Of a DNA stretch of 64,000 bases, positions 45,001 through 56,019 are shown one piece after another. The notes under the pieces were generated by a model. That model searched no databases. It saw only the letters and a program-made list of their open reading frames with translations, and had not been told where the DNA came from. Location of the stretch: assembly GCA_037954665.1 (NCBI GenBank), contig JBBMOL010000198.1, forward strand, positions 1,201,832-1,265,831. The letters run 5' to 3'. The position numbers and the translations under genes are program-made. Position 1 is the stretch's first letter. Every line of letters starts with the position of its first letter. The stretch comes from Laguncularia racemosa. Its lineage: Eukaryota > Streptophyta > Magnoliopsida > Myrtales > Combretaceae.

Positions 45001-45925
45001 AGTTCCTTTGTCTCCTCAGGATTGCTCCTGTAAGCTGGCTTGTTTGGAATCGATGCTCCGGGTACAAGGTCAATCTGGTTCTCAATACCTCTAATAGGTG
45101 GTAATCCCTTTGGAATCTCCTCAGGAAAAACATCTTCAAAGTCCTGCACAAGAGACACAACCACACTAGGCAAAGAGTTAGATAAGTCGTTAGTAGTCAA
45201 ACATGTTTCCTGAAAAACCAGCAACAACATAGGTTGCCTCATCACTAACGCTCTCCTTACTACACTCACTCTTGCCATACAACTCTCCTTTTGCAAGGCT
45301 GCCCTCTCCTTTTCACTCACCACTAAAGTTGATCCCCCTTCAACTTGGCCTCTCACACTCTTTCCAGCCTTCCTCTCCTTTTCCTTTTGATCTTGACTTT
45401 TATATTCCTTTTTCTTCTCATTGTCTTTTGCTCTCTCACTCTCACTCTGCTTTTCACTCACCTTGTGTTTTGCAAATGACTGTTGTAGCTGCAACTGATC
45501 CTCATACACATGTTTAGGTGTTAAAGGTTTAAGATTAAAGCTTTTCCCTTGGTGAACAAGCGTATACTTGTTAGAAAAGCCATCATGAACAACCTTCCTA
45601 TCAAATTGCCATGGCCTCCCCAACAACACATGACATGCTTGCATTGGCACTATATCGCATAACACCTCATCCTCATACCTACCAATGCGAAAACCAATCA
45701 AGACTTGCTTACTCACCTTAGTTCACCACTATCATTTAACCACTGCAATTTATATGGACTAGGGTGTCTAACAGTTTTGAGCCCCAGCCTCTCAACAATA
45801 AAATTGCTCACTACATTGGTGCAACTTCCCCCATCAATAATCAAACTACAAATGTGATCTCCTAGATAACATCTAGTATGAAATATATTTTCTCTTTGCA
45901 CCTCTTCTTCTTCCTTCACCTGCAC
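44997..45925 (-). pseudogene. CRM-like protease and PR-RT spacer, element B2
   Basis: The protease start (45713-45925) has the active-site block LIIDGGSCTNVVSN. After a frame change near 45715 the flap follows as CHVLLGRPWQFDRK. A lysine/glutamate-rich spacer (QKEKERKAGKSV) leads to the pre-RT segment with GIENQIDLVPGASIPNKPAY and PEETKEL, then a stop at 44997. That stop falls in the RQVDEL segment normally leading into RT. Confidence 0.85.
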
Positions 45926-47166
45926 ATTAAAGCTCTCTTCACTATCGCCACTAGCCTTCCCATTGCAGGCTCCTCATCATCACTAGCATCCTCTAATGGT
46001 GGCATATCATCTTCTTCACTATCCCCCTCAGTCTCATACTCACCATCATCACGCAAAATCATCACACGCCTATTTGGACATTGACTAGAAATATGGCCTC
46101 TACCTTGACATTTAAAGCATCTAATGTCACGATTTCTAGAAGTAGAAGATTCAGGATTACCTCGATTACCAGAAGTAGAACCCGCTTGCCTTAGCTCTCC
46201 TTTTGGTTTGGTGGGTAAAGGCTTTTCTTCTTTCTTCCATTGATTAGTCTTCCAAGTGGATAAACCATTACCCTGTTGAAATTGTGCACTACTACTACCT
46301 TTCCGCTTGTGCTGGTTCTCAACCTTTATAGCCATGTGAACCATATCCTCCAATTCTACATAATGCTGCAATTCAACCACATTTTGGATTTCTCTATTCA
46401 ACCCAACAAGGAATCTAGCCATTGTAGCCTCTCTATCCTCTTCTATATTCGTCCTAATCATAGTGACTTCCATCTCCTTGAAGTACTCATCTACACTTCG
46501 GCTTCCCTGCCTCAGAGTTTGCAACTTGTTGTGCAATTCACGATAGTAATACGCAGGTATAAACCGCTTCTTCATCACACTCTTCATCTCTTCCCAAGAT
46601 TCAATAGGTGGCTCGCCACTCCTTCTTCTATTCAACATTAATTGATCCCACCACACTATAGCGTAATCTAAAAATTAATGGCAGCAAGTTTCACCTTCTT
46701 TCTCCCACTATAGTTGTGACAATCAAACACTTTCTCCACCTTCTAAATATGCCTCGGGATCATTCTTCCCTTGGAAAGGAGGAATCTTCATCTTTATGCT
46801 ACTCAATTGATCATCCTCTCTATTCCTATCTCCTCTATCTTCCCAATCTCTAGTTCCTCTATTCCGACCACTATATCCTCTATAACTCCCGATAGAAGGC
46901 TCATCAAAGTCATCATCCGACATCTCATCTCCACCCCTCGGTACTCTCCTAGAACGACTCTCCCTCTTACGCCCTTGGAATACATTTGTGGATTGCTCTA
47001 GTCTTTGCTCTACCGTCTCATGAATTTGTTCCATTCCCTCTTGGAACATCCTCTTCATTTCTCCCCTCAACACCTCAATTACCAACCTAGCATCAAACCT
47101 TCCCCTCTCACCTTCAGGAGAATGTTGTCTCAACATAGTTCCTGCAGAAAAGATTAGTACTAACAC
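45916..47166 (-). pseudogene. CRM-like Gag, element B2
   Basis: The N-terminal piece (46723-47166) runs from a Met-rich leader through an acidic, arginine-rich segment (GRKRESRSRR) to IKMKIPPFQGKNDPEAYLE. It shifts frame near 46700 into 45916-46656: WWDQLMLNRRRSGEPP, KKRFIPAYYYRELHNKL, DREATMARFLVGLNREIQN and VVELQHYVELEDMVHMAIKVE. A single zinc knuckle CFKCQGRGHISSQC follows (CX2CX4HX4C). The C-terminus is acidic. This Gag type, shared by all family A, B and C elements here, matches CRM-clade Gag as I know it. Confidence 0.87.
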
Positions 47167-47201
47167 AAATATATATAAAATTAAACCTCACGATACACTC
47201 C

Positions 47202-48782
47202 TGATCTACGCAAAAAGAGATATAAAATGAGCGTGAATAAATACCGGCAAGTGTACCGGATCGGATCAAGTAATATAGTGAGAGAAGAGTGTCAAACCAC
47301 GAAGATTGATTAAGTAATAGACCTTTATCAATTTCTACTATTATTTAGGCAATGATGTTTGATGAGAATTGAATGAATTATGCTAAATGCTCAAAAAGAG
47401 GATTATGTTTGAAAAATGATAAATTGATGGTGGGAAATAGAATCCACCCTAATTCTACTAATCATATTGCCTTCATGTTATAATAACTCATAGCTATATG
47501 GATTTTCACAAGAAATTAACAAAACCTTCATCCTTTATCAAGTGTTAAAGTAATGTTACCTCAATTTAATTTAATAGCTCCCGCTAATTCAAATCAAATG
47601 AGGATTCTAATTCACAATCATAAATTTCCCAATTATATGATTGCCTAATATCTTTAAAATAATTTCTCCTAATCCCTTAGTGAAAAATTTAATAAAATAT
47701 TGCATGAAACACTTAGGTCAATTTCTAATAAAATTCAATAACGCTGCTTCCACATGAATTACTAAATCTTACTTAGGAATTCCTGATAAAACCTAAATTT
47801 CTCTTTCGAGTCATTTACATTTCTATGCATTGATTTCAATTACAAAATACAATTCATAGCAGGACTTCTTATATGAAAATTCCGCATATCTACATTTCCT
47901 ATAACATGAATACAATGATCATTTTAGTTTGAATTATGGCTTCATCATGTTTCCCACAAGGATGATTTAGAACATTATAGTATGAATGTAAAAACAATTG
48001 AAATAAATAGATGCAATGGAATTCATATTGAAAAACAAGAATAAACTAATAAATGGCATAAAAGAAAATAAAGTAAATGAAACAATAGCTATAATCTTCA
48101 AGAACTTCAATCTTCCAAAATGATTCCTCGAATTCTTCAATTGAAAGCAAACTTCAGCAAAATAACTTTCTTTCTTCAAACTAAAATTTGGAATAACATG
48201 AAATGTAAAGGAATTAAAGAAAATATAAAATCCTAAAGTTTCTAAGGGAATTCTAATAATTTCAAAGAAAGACAAAGGATACTAAACAAAGAATCAAAAC
48301 AAAAGGATTCTCAAACAAAAGGGGATGTCAAACAAAAGATGCTAAACAAAAGGGGATGCTTCCAAGGTTCACACAAGGGGCCTATTTATAGATCCAAAGA
48401 GGAGGGGGATAAGCTTGATCTGATGAGGAGTTGAGTCAGCAAATTAATTAAGATATGATTTTGGAGACATTTTCGCAATGGATATTCGGGAGTATGAGGC
48501 CGCTCAAGCCGCGGCTTGAATGTAGGCCGGCTTAAGGCCGCGGCTTTAATGCTTTTTGAGGTCGATTTAATATAGGCCGGCGGCCTTCCGTACAATCCTC
48601 GGCTCGCTTCTTCAATTTTGTGAAAAACTCCTCCAATTAACTTGTAATTTACTTTTGGGTCCTCAAAACCTGAATTTTCACAATAAACACCATTAAATAT
48701 CATTTCTTTATATTTTCTTATAATATTGAAATAAATTTAATATAAGTCCAAAAGAAAATATAAGTATAATGTGATCTTATCA
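47202..48782 (-). repeat. Solo LTR of an unidentified retrotransposon
   Basis: 1,581 bp with ends TGATCTACG...CTTATCA and perfect 5 bp duplication ACTCC (47197-47201 and 48783-48787). The sister element B1 has the uninterrupted sequence (AAGGGAGTGTATCG near 19911), which proves the insertion. The minus strand has CTATAAATAGG (48382-48392), so transcription would run leftward. No primer site or internal domain is inside, hence a solo LTR left by LTR-LTR recombination. The parent family is not otherwise in the window. Confidence 0.88.
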
Positions 48783-48787
48783 ACTCC

Positions 48788-49224
48788 CTTACGTGTTTTC
48801 GCTCCAATGATGATATCACACTGTCACTCGTGTATTCTCACAAACAACGATGATATCACTCACCAATTTCCTCTTCTCAATTCTCTTGGAACTAACCCGA
48901 ACTACACCAATTTCCTTCCGTAGAATTCAAAACCAACTCTAGGGTTCGTAAAAGTTTCCTCTATTTTTCTATCCGAATTTTTTTTTTGTCTCTGTTTTTT
49001 GGCTTTTGATCACGTTTCTCTTTGCTTTTCTTTTCCCTTCTTTTTTTTTTTTGTCGTGACTTTTTACTCTTTTTTTTTTTTTTTTACAATCAACTAGTAA
49101 ACACTACACTATCAAAAGACAATTAATATTGCGAAATTAAACACGATAATTGATATGAACGATTGGAGTTAGGGTTTTTGATATTACCTTCCTCAACCGA
49201 ACTTGATGTTTTTGATAAACCTAA
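48788..49224 (-). other. 5' leader of element B2
   Basis: Untranslated leader between primer site and gag, shared with 19515-19960 of element B1. It holds GATATCATC repeats (48810-48870) and T-rich tracts (49030-49085, A-rich on the coding strand). No gene. Confidence 0.7.
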
Positions 49225-49236
49225 GCTCTGATACCA
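49225..49236 (-). other. Primer-binding site of B2, tRNA-iMet type
   Basis: Minus strand TGGTATCAGAGC, an exact match to the common chromovirus primer site, three bases inside the LTR. Confidence 0.88.
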
Positions 49237-49239
49237 AAC

Positions 49240-50066
49240 TGATACGAACCACGCCAACCCGTGACGAAACCCAATACCAATACGTTCGGAAATTTGTTGC
49301 CTAAGACGCCCAAACACCTAAAGTGGAAACCGCGACCCGTTGTCTATAAGCGAGATAAGAACCTTGGTATAAAAGTGAAGACGCCACAATCGGGATGGAA
49401 GACCGATTGATAAGTCGTGATGAACGCCACAGAAATCAATCCGATAAGTTAGATTTAGTTCTTGAAGAACCAAGAGAGGTGCCTCTCAAAAGTGTTTAAT
49501 GTTCAAAGATGTCTAATCTAAGTTGTTCTAAACCCTAGGAGCTTTTATACTAGGGTTACAATTCGTGTAAAAACAAGTCCAAAACGATGTAGTTTAGTTA
49601 AGTGACATAAAAACGCGAAACAGAACAAACTGGCCGACAAAGGATACACGGCCTGCGTACACGCCCATGTACTTTGGCCATGTACTTTTCTGTGCAACTT
49701 CTGGCAACATACACGCCCGTGTACTTTGGCCGTGTATCTTTCTATGCAACTTCTGGCAACATACACGCGCCGTGTATCTTTTTGTGGATTTGCTTGACTC
49801 CATACACGGCCGTGCCTTGAAAATACACTCCCTCTTCAACCCGTGTCCGGTGTGACTTGTATAAGAGTAAGGGTCTTCCCATGGTTGTTCCAATCCATCC
49901 CAACTTCATGATTGCCCAATCCTTCCCGGCTTCATGGACATCCTTTATCAACCCGTTAAGTGCTTCCTTGAGTCGTTTCGCTCGACTTCTTATGATCGGT
50001 CCAAGCGGCACTTCAAGAGGATCCACATTCCTTCTTCCGGCTTGACTCTCATCGTGGATCTCATCA
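49240..50066 (-). repeat. 5' LTR of element B2
   Basis: Plus strand TGATACGAACC to GGATCTCATCA, 827 bp, closely similar to 41697-42537. TATAAAAG on the minus strand at 49542-49549. Confidence 0.9.
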
Positions 50067-50071
50067 AGAGT

Positions 50072-50786
50072 CCACTGTCAGCACAGTCCACTCTGGTAAG
50101 GTAGAAAAATCGAGGACTCGTGTGACATTCTAGACCCCGAGTACCCCAGTCCAACAACCCACAACGGGTCATAATCAGGCCGCCAGGATCCCAAGGCAGT
50201 TCACTCCAATCCCTATACCGCTCAGTCAGGTCTTCGCTCGGCTAAGGGCAGACAACTTGATTAGTTTCGAGATCCCCAACGACCAGTACAAGCCTAAGAA
50301 CTTCGACTCAAACCTCAAGTGTGACTACTACATGGGTCAGGAGGGGCTTTCCACAGATAGGTGCTGGAGGCTCCGACACAAAATCCAAGACTTAATTGAT
50401 GCAGGAATCATACAATTGGATTTCATGAATGCCCCACACCCAACGTCAACACCAACCCACTGCCCAATCACAAGCCCACCATCAACATGATCACATCAGA
50501 GGAGTCGACTCCCAATGAAGCCCCAAAAAAGAATTCAACTGAGCAACAGAAGAAGCAATCCCACCAAGCTCCAGAAGAAACTCCAAAAGCACACATTAAG
50601 AGAAGATGGTTAGCCGGAGACCCAACGGTTGGCACTTTGGGAGAATCACACGGGAGATTTCAGTATTTGGTAAACTATTCTTATACCCTGACTGAGCAAG
50701 GGCTACCTAGTGGATGGGGACCGAAATTTGAGAAGGAAGACAACCCGGAAGAAGGGAAGACTGTCAATATGATCAACTCTCATTAG
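50072..50786 (+). pseudogene. Tat Gag C-terminal part and spacer
   Basis: Resumes gag after element B2. It contains the FTPIPIPLSQVFARL-like block (about 50195-50240) and then CDYYMGQEGLSTDRCW with DLIDAGIIQ (50257-50490). The block is the Tat-type knuckle; the His residues usually seen appear as Tyr and Leu, so zinc binding is doubtful. A second frame (50487-50786) carries a polar linker (EQQKKQSHQAPEE) before the protease region. Confidence 0.78.
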
Positions 50787-50933
50787 AAGCCTAGGGTTAT
50801 ACAGTGCTATGAGGGACAATCAACTGAGGTACAAATCCCAAGAAAAAGATATGTATTCAATGTCCCGATACCGGCAGAGAATTACAAGGCTACACCGTTC
50901 GACTATCGGGCCCTCGAACAAGAGCGGCCTCCT

Positions 50934-52109
50934 ATGGTGGGAGGCATCACCCACTCTAGGAGATTATATGATCCAAAGCATAAAGGCCCGACTGAAGAGC
51001 CCAACGTGGAAAAAAGGGAAGAAGAGGAAGAGGGTCTTGCTGCATTTACAAAGATGGTTAAGGCCAGCGAATACAAGATTATGGAACAATTAAATAAGGT
51101 TCCAGCGCAGATATCACTCATGGGCCTTCTCACAACATCCGAGCCTCATAGGGAAGCACTCTTTAAAGTGTTGAAAAAGATTCAGGTCCTGGAAGGTATC
51201 GCTACAGACAAATTAGGTCATGTGGCGGACTCCATCTTCGCAATGGACCAAATATCCTTCTCTCCGGAAGAGCTAGGAGAAGAGGGAGACCAACATACCA
51301 AACCACTGTTCATAGTGGTCAGGTGCAACGACACCATTGTCTCTCGGGTACTTATCGATAATGGATCATCTCTCAACGTTTGCCCATTGGTGACACTCGA
51401 CTTATTGGGGGTCGATCCAAGCAACATAAAACCTAGCTCCACAGTGGTCAGAGCCTTCGACGGGTCAAAAAGAGACATAGTGGGGGAGGTAAACCTGCCA
51501 GTGGAAATTGGTCCACAAGTATTCCACATCGCTTTCCAGGTCCTCGACATCCCAAGTTCTTTCAACCTGCTTTTAGGACGACCCTGGATACATGTGGCTG
51601 GAGCCATCCCCTCTAGTCTCCACCAAAAGGTCAAATTCATCGCAAACGGGCAGATAGTCACTGTACTGGGCGAGCAGGATTACGCCATATATAAGGAGAC
51701 TGCCATACCTTACATTGGGGAAGAGGGTTCAGAAGACTTGGGGCTGCAGATCATCAATGAAGTGAACATGGTAACCAGCAAGGAGGGCCATCAGTTTAAA
51801 GAGGGGCAGCATGGGACATTTGGACTACGGTACATTCCTACGGCCTCAGAAGAAGCGCAAACGAAAGGTGTCAAAGGCAGAATGAAGGGGAAGCTGATCG
51901 GCACCCAAATGTGCATCCCACCTCTCCAACAATCTTTCCGAAAGGCAAACATCATTCAAGAGCTGCGAACAAATGAAGAGGACGACAGCAAAGGAAAATC
52001 AACCCCCCGTACGTCCAACCAGCATCCGGCTTTGAACAATTGGTTTTGTTATCCTATCAGTAGCGCTAGATCTCCTACCATCAACATCAGGGATATTTCG
52101 CGCAGGTAG
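50934..52109 (+). pseudogene. Tat aspartic protease region
   Basis: An uninterrupted 391-codon frame. The first 110 residues contain EYKIMEQLNKVPAQISLMGLL, a conserved pre-protease stretch of this clade. Active-site block VLIDNGSSLNVCPL lies near residue 140, followed by the flap FNLLLGRPWIHVAGAIPSSL. The tail is polar. The frame ends with a stop at 52107-52109, while the onward sequence (FAQVENKNADIV) continues in another frame toward RT. It may have been functional as a protease. Confidence 0.87.
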
Positions 52110-52222
52110 AAAATAAAAACGCTGATATCGTTTCCAACGCTGCTGGGTCAGTTGTTGAAGGCGATATCTTAGACCACGAAATAATACAAGAAAATTAGCT
52201 AAAACATGAACAAAGCGGAATC

Positions 52223-53419
52223 TTGATCGACGAGCCTGTGGAGACAGTAAATCTGGGAAGCATGGAAAACCCTAAGAACCTCAAAATCTGGACCAGTTTG
52301 AGTGCCGAGCAAAAATGTGAGATAACCGAGCTATTAACGGAATATGCAGATGTGTTTGCCTGGTCATATGGTGACATTCTAGGGCTAGACCAGTCAATAG
52401 TAGTTCACAGGCTTCCCACAAGGGAAGATGTCAAACCTAAAAAACAAAAACTGAGAAGATTTAGGCCTGACATCTTACTGAAAATCAAAGAAGAAGTCAA
52501 GAAACTGCTAGAAGTAGGGTTCATTGAAGTATCCGACTACCCAGAGTGGGTAGCAAATATAGTCCCCGTCATGAAAAAGAACGGAAAAGTACGCGTATGC
52601 GTAGACTTTCGGGACTTAAACCAAGCCACGCCAAAGGATAACTTCCCCCTACCTCATATTGATGTTCTAGTAGACAACACTACGGGAAGCCATCTCTTCT
52701 CATTCATGGACGGTTTCTCAGGATATAATCAAATAAAAATGGCTGAGGAAGATAAAACCAAAACGACCTTCATCACAACGTGGGGGACTTTCTGTTACAA
52801 AGTCATGTCCTTCGGTTTAAAAAACATCGGGGCAACGTATCAGAGAGCCATGGTCGCTATACTTCACGATATGATGCATCGAGAGGTTGAAGTATATGTC
52901 AATGACATGATAGCCAAATCCAAAGAAGGAGAAAGCCATATAGATATCCTGAGGAAATTGTTTAAACGACTGAGAAAATTCCAGCTCAAGTTAAACCTAG
53001 AAAAATGTACTTTCGGGGTCACGATGGGGAAATTGTTAGGGTTTGTCATAAGCCAGGAGGGCATTAAAATCGACCCTGACAAGGTAAAGTCCATATTAGA
53101 ACTACCTTCCCCACACTCCGTTAAAGAAGTAAGAAGCTTATTGGGAAGATTAAATTACATAGCTCGTTTTATCTCACAGCTCACCGACAAATGCCGACCA
53201 CTATTCCGTCTGTTGAAGAAGAATGCCACAATAGAATGGGACGATGAATGTGAAGAAGCATTCAGGGCAATCAAAGACTACCTTATAAAACCTCCGGTCT
53301 TGATAGTCCCGAAGCAAGGAAAGCCCTTATTCTTATACTCACTATACTCCTTGAATCCATTGGATGTGTGTTGGGGCAGAAAGATGAAGAGGGAAGAGAG
53401 CGTTCTATATATTATCTGA
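52223..53419 (+). pseudogene. Tat reverse transcriptase, active site mutated
   Basis: A 398-codon frame. YADVFAWSYGDILGLD opens the conserved RT leader. Palm motifs: RVCVDFRDLNQATPKDNFPLP, here only in part, FMDGFSGYNQI and the MSFGLKNIGATYQRAM block. The catalytic YVDD is YVND (52895-52906, Asn codon 52901-52903), which should abolish activity. Thumb GFVISQEGIKIDPDKV and SLLGRLNYIARFISQLT follow. A one-base shift near 53350-53370 leads into RNase H in another frame. Confidence 0.9.
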
Positions 53420-54285
53420 GCAAGAAGTTCACAGATGGGGAACAGAGGTACTCAGAGGTGGAGAAGACGTGTTGTGCTCTAATTTGGGTCATGTATCGGC
53501 TAAGGCAATACACCCTTTACTACCATATTGAGCTATTGACAAAGTATGATCCCTTGAAATATTTGGCAGAGAAACCAGCCTTGATAGGGAGAATCTCTAA
53601 GTGGCAAATGCTCCTATCTGAGTTCAACATTATATACGTAAATCAGAACTCGATGAAAGGGCAAGCCTTAGCCGATCAATTGGCGGAACACCCTGTTGAG
53701 ACAGATTCCCAAGAACTACAGGCCCAATTTCCGGATGAGAATATATTGACAGTGGAAGATATGCCAGCAGAAGACTTTGGGATAAAGCAGAATGCTAAAT
53801 GGAGATTGTTTTTCGATGGAGCTGCCAAAGTAGTCGGTTGTGGGGTTGGGGCAGTATTGATATCCCCAGACGGCACTCAATTCCCTGCAGCGACAAGACT
53901 TACATTTCCCTATACCAATAACATCGCAGAATATGAAGCATGTATTCTTGGCCTCAAAATGGCCTGCCAAATGGGAATTCGCGAATTAGAGGTATACGGG
54001 GATTCGTCGCTCATCATACTACAAACAAGAGGGGAATATAAGACTAAAGACCCCAAACTGGTACCATATCATCAACACTTGACAGAGCTGATTGAAGAAT
54101 TCAAGGCAATCACTTTCACATACATCCCGAGAACTCAGAATCAGTTCGCAGATGCACTAGCCACGCTAGCATCTATGATCCAGATAACAGGGGGAGCCGA
54201 AGTTCAACCGATGAAAATAGACATCGAAAGTCGGCCCGCCTACTGTTTAACAATGGAAAAGATACAAGATAACAAACCCTGGTAG
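53368..54285 (+). pseudogene. Tat RNase H plus second (archaeal-like) RNase H
   Basis: First the ordinary gypsy RNase H, partly decayed: RSIYYLSKKFTDGEQRYS, then CCALIWVMYRLRQY and KGQALADQLAEHP. Then a second, complete RNase H: WRLFFDGAAKVVGCGVGAVL, NNIAEYEACILGLKMA, LEVYGDSSLI and FADALATLASMI. Its acidic residues D, E, D, D are all visible. An extra RNase H in this place is characteristic of the Tat clade. A stop follows NKPW at 54283-54285. Confidence 0.9.
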
Positions 54286-55527
54286 CACGATATCAAGACC
54301 TTTCTCCAAGAAGGTAAATACCTCGAAATGGCTAGCAAGAATGACTAAAGAACACTCAGAAGGTTAGCAAGCCATTTCCTATTAAGTGGGTCCATACTTT
54401 ACAAGAGATCATCTGATACCACCCTGTTGAGATGTGTGGACAAAGATGAAGCATGCGAACTGATGAAAGAAGTACATGAAGGAGTATGTGGACCTCATAT
54501 GAATGGCTACATGTTTGCCCGAAAAATCATGAGGTTAGGATATTATTGGTTGACTATGGAATCTGATTGCATAAAATATGTCAAGCACTGTCATTTGTGT
54601 CAAGTCTACGCAAACCGGATAAATGCTCCACCCAACGAGCTACACTTGTTATTAGCACCATGGCCATTCTCCATGTGGGGAATCGACATAATAGGCCCTA
54701 TCACTCCGACAGCATCTAACGGCCACAGATTCATACTAGTAGCGATCGATTACTTCACCAAATGGGTAGAAGCTTCATCATATACCAATGTCACAAAAGG
54801 GGTAATAGTCCGCTTCTTAAAAAGGGACATAATAGCCCGATATGGAGTTCCTGAGTCTATCATCACTGACAACGGTACCAATCTCAACAACAAATCGATG
54901 ACAGGTTTATGTCAACAATTCCACATAAACCACAGAAATTCAACTCCCTACCGACCTCAAATGAACGGGGCAGTAGAAGCAGCTAACAAAAATATCAAAA
55001 AGATCATCGAGAAAATGACAACAACTTACAAAGATTGGCATGAAATGTTGCCGTTTGCTCTCATGGCTTATAGGACTTCAATAAGAACATCTACGAGAGC
55101 TACCCCTTATTCATTGGTATATGGTACTGACGCAGTGCTACCAGTTGAAGTTGAGATACCCTCATTCAGAATCTTATCAAAAACTCAGTTAACCGAATCA
55201 GACTGGGTAAAGAAGAGGCTTGATCAGCTGAATCTAATTGATGAAAGAAGACTTACCGCATTATGTCATGGTCAGTGTTATCAATGAAGAATGGCCCGAG
55301 CATTTAACAAGAAGATGAGACCTCGGTACTTTAAAGAGGGGGATCTGGTACTAAGGAAGTTTCTACTGAATGCCCAAGACTCCAGAGAGAAATTTACCCC
55401 AAACTACGAAGGCCCTTATGTGGTGAAAAAGGTTTTATCAGGAGGTGCTCTGATATTAACTCAAATGGATGGTCCCGAATTGAGAGACCCCATTAACACA
55501 GATGCTATAAAGATGTACTATCCTTAG
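54286..55527 (+). pseudogene. Tat integrase
   Basis: The first 140 bases have two stops. From 54427, 286 codons carry the zinc module (HEGVCGPHMNGY, HCHLCQVY) and the full catalytic triad: WGIDIIGP, ITDNGTNLNN and NGAVEAANKNIKKI, with D, D and E all intact. A stop at 55285-55287 is followed by 55291-55527 with the C-terminal domain (FKEGDLVLRKFLLN, NYEGPYVVKKVL, DAIKMYYP). No chromodomain, as expected for Tat. Confidence 0.9.
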
Positions 55528-56019
55528 GCAAGGAAATTGAAATTTTGCCAATGTTTATGAAAGACAATGTTCGATACAAATTTCGTTGAGTCAAGTTTTT
55601 ACTTTTTACAAGCAAAGTTAATATCCCAGAATGATCAACAATCCCAATCAATTCTCATCACAACAAATATTCCTAAACACATTACCCACCATATCACCAA
55701 TGAAAGATAAATGCTGAAATGATAATGAATCTTAATATAGTTTGTGATATAATCCTATCTATTTTTGAACATTAGAACTGAGCGCATCATTAGGATAACA
55801 TTACCATCAAAAGAGCCTTGCGCATAAAGAAAGGGAGCACATCAAAATTTTAACCTCGTGTCAAGATAAGAAGAGATGAAGCAGAAGCAAACCAGCACGA
55901 AGGTTCGGTTGTTTGGTTGTTATCGACGATAAACTGGCAAGCATATTAAAATAAATAACTATCATCATATCATCACATCATTTAGTTCAGGCTATAGAAA
56001 GCATATTCAGAAGCATAAG
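55528..56019 (+). other. Tat 3' untranslated region, proximal part
   Basis: Non-coding stretch between integrase and the tandem array. No motif recognised. Confidence 0.6.

Larger units (their letters stand above)
41697..50066 (-). mobile_element. CRM-like element B2, minus strand
   Basis: LTRs 41697-42537 and 49240-50066 flank a complete gag-pol region, itself carrying a solo LTR at 47202-48782. AGAGT lies on both sides (41692-41696 and 50067-50071), a perfect 5 bp target duplication. Primer site TGGTATCAGAGC and polypurine tract GAGGAGGGGAA are intact. The pol frame continues into the 3' LTR. Frames break in only a few places, so this is the youngest and best preserved element of the family here. 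Confidence 0.9.

Noticed and set aside
52110..52222. Ogre-type intron between protease and RT
   Set aside because: The gap is only about 110 bp and RT-leader residues can be read through it in another frame, so a frameshift explains it better than an intron.
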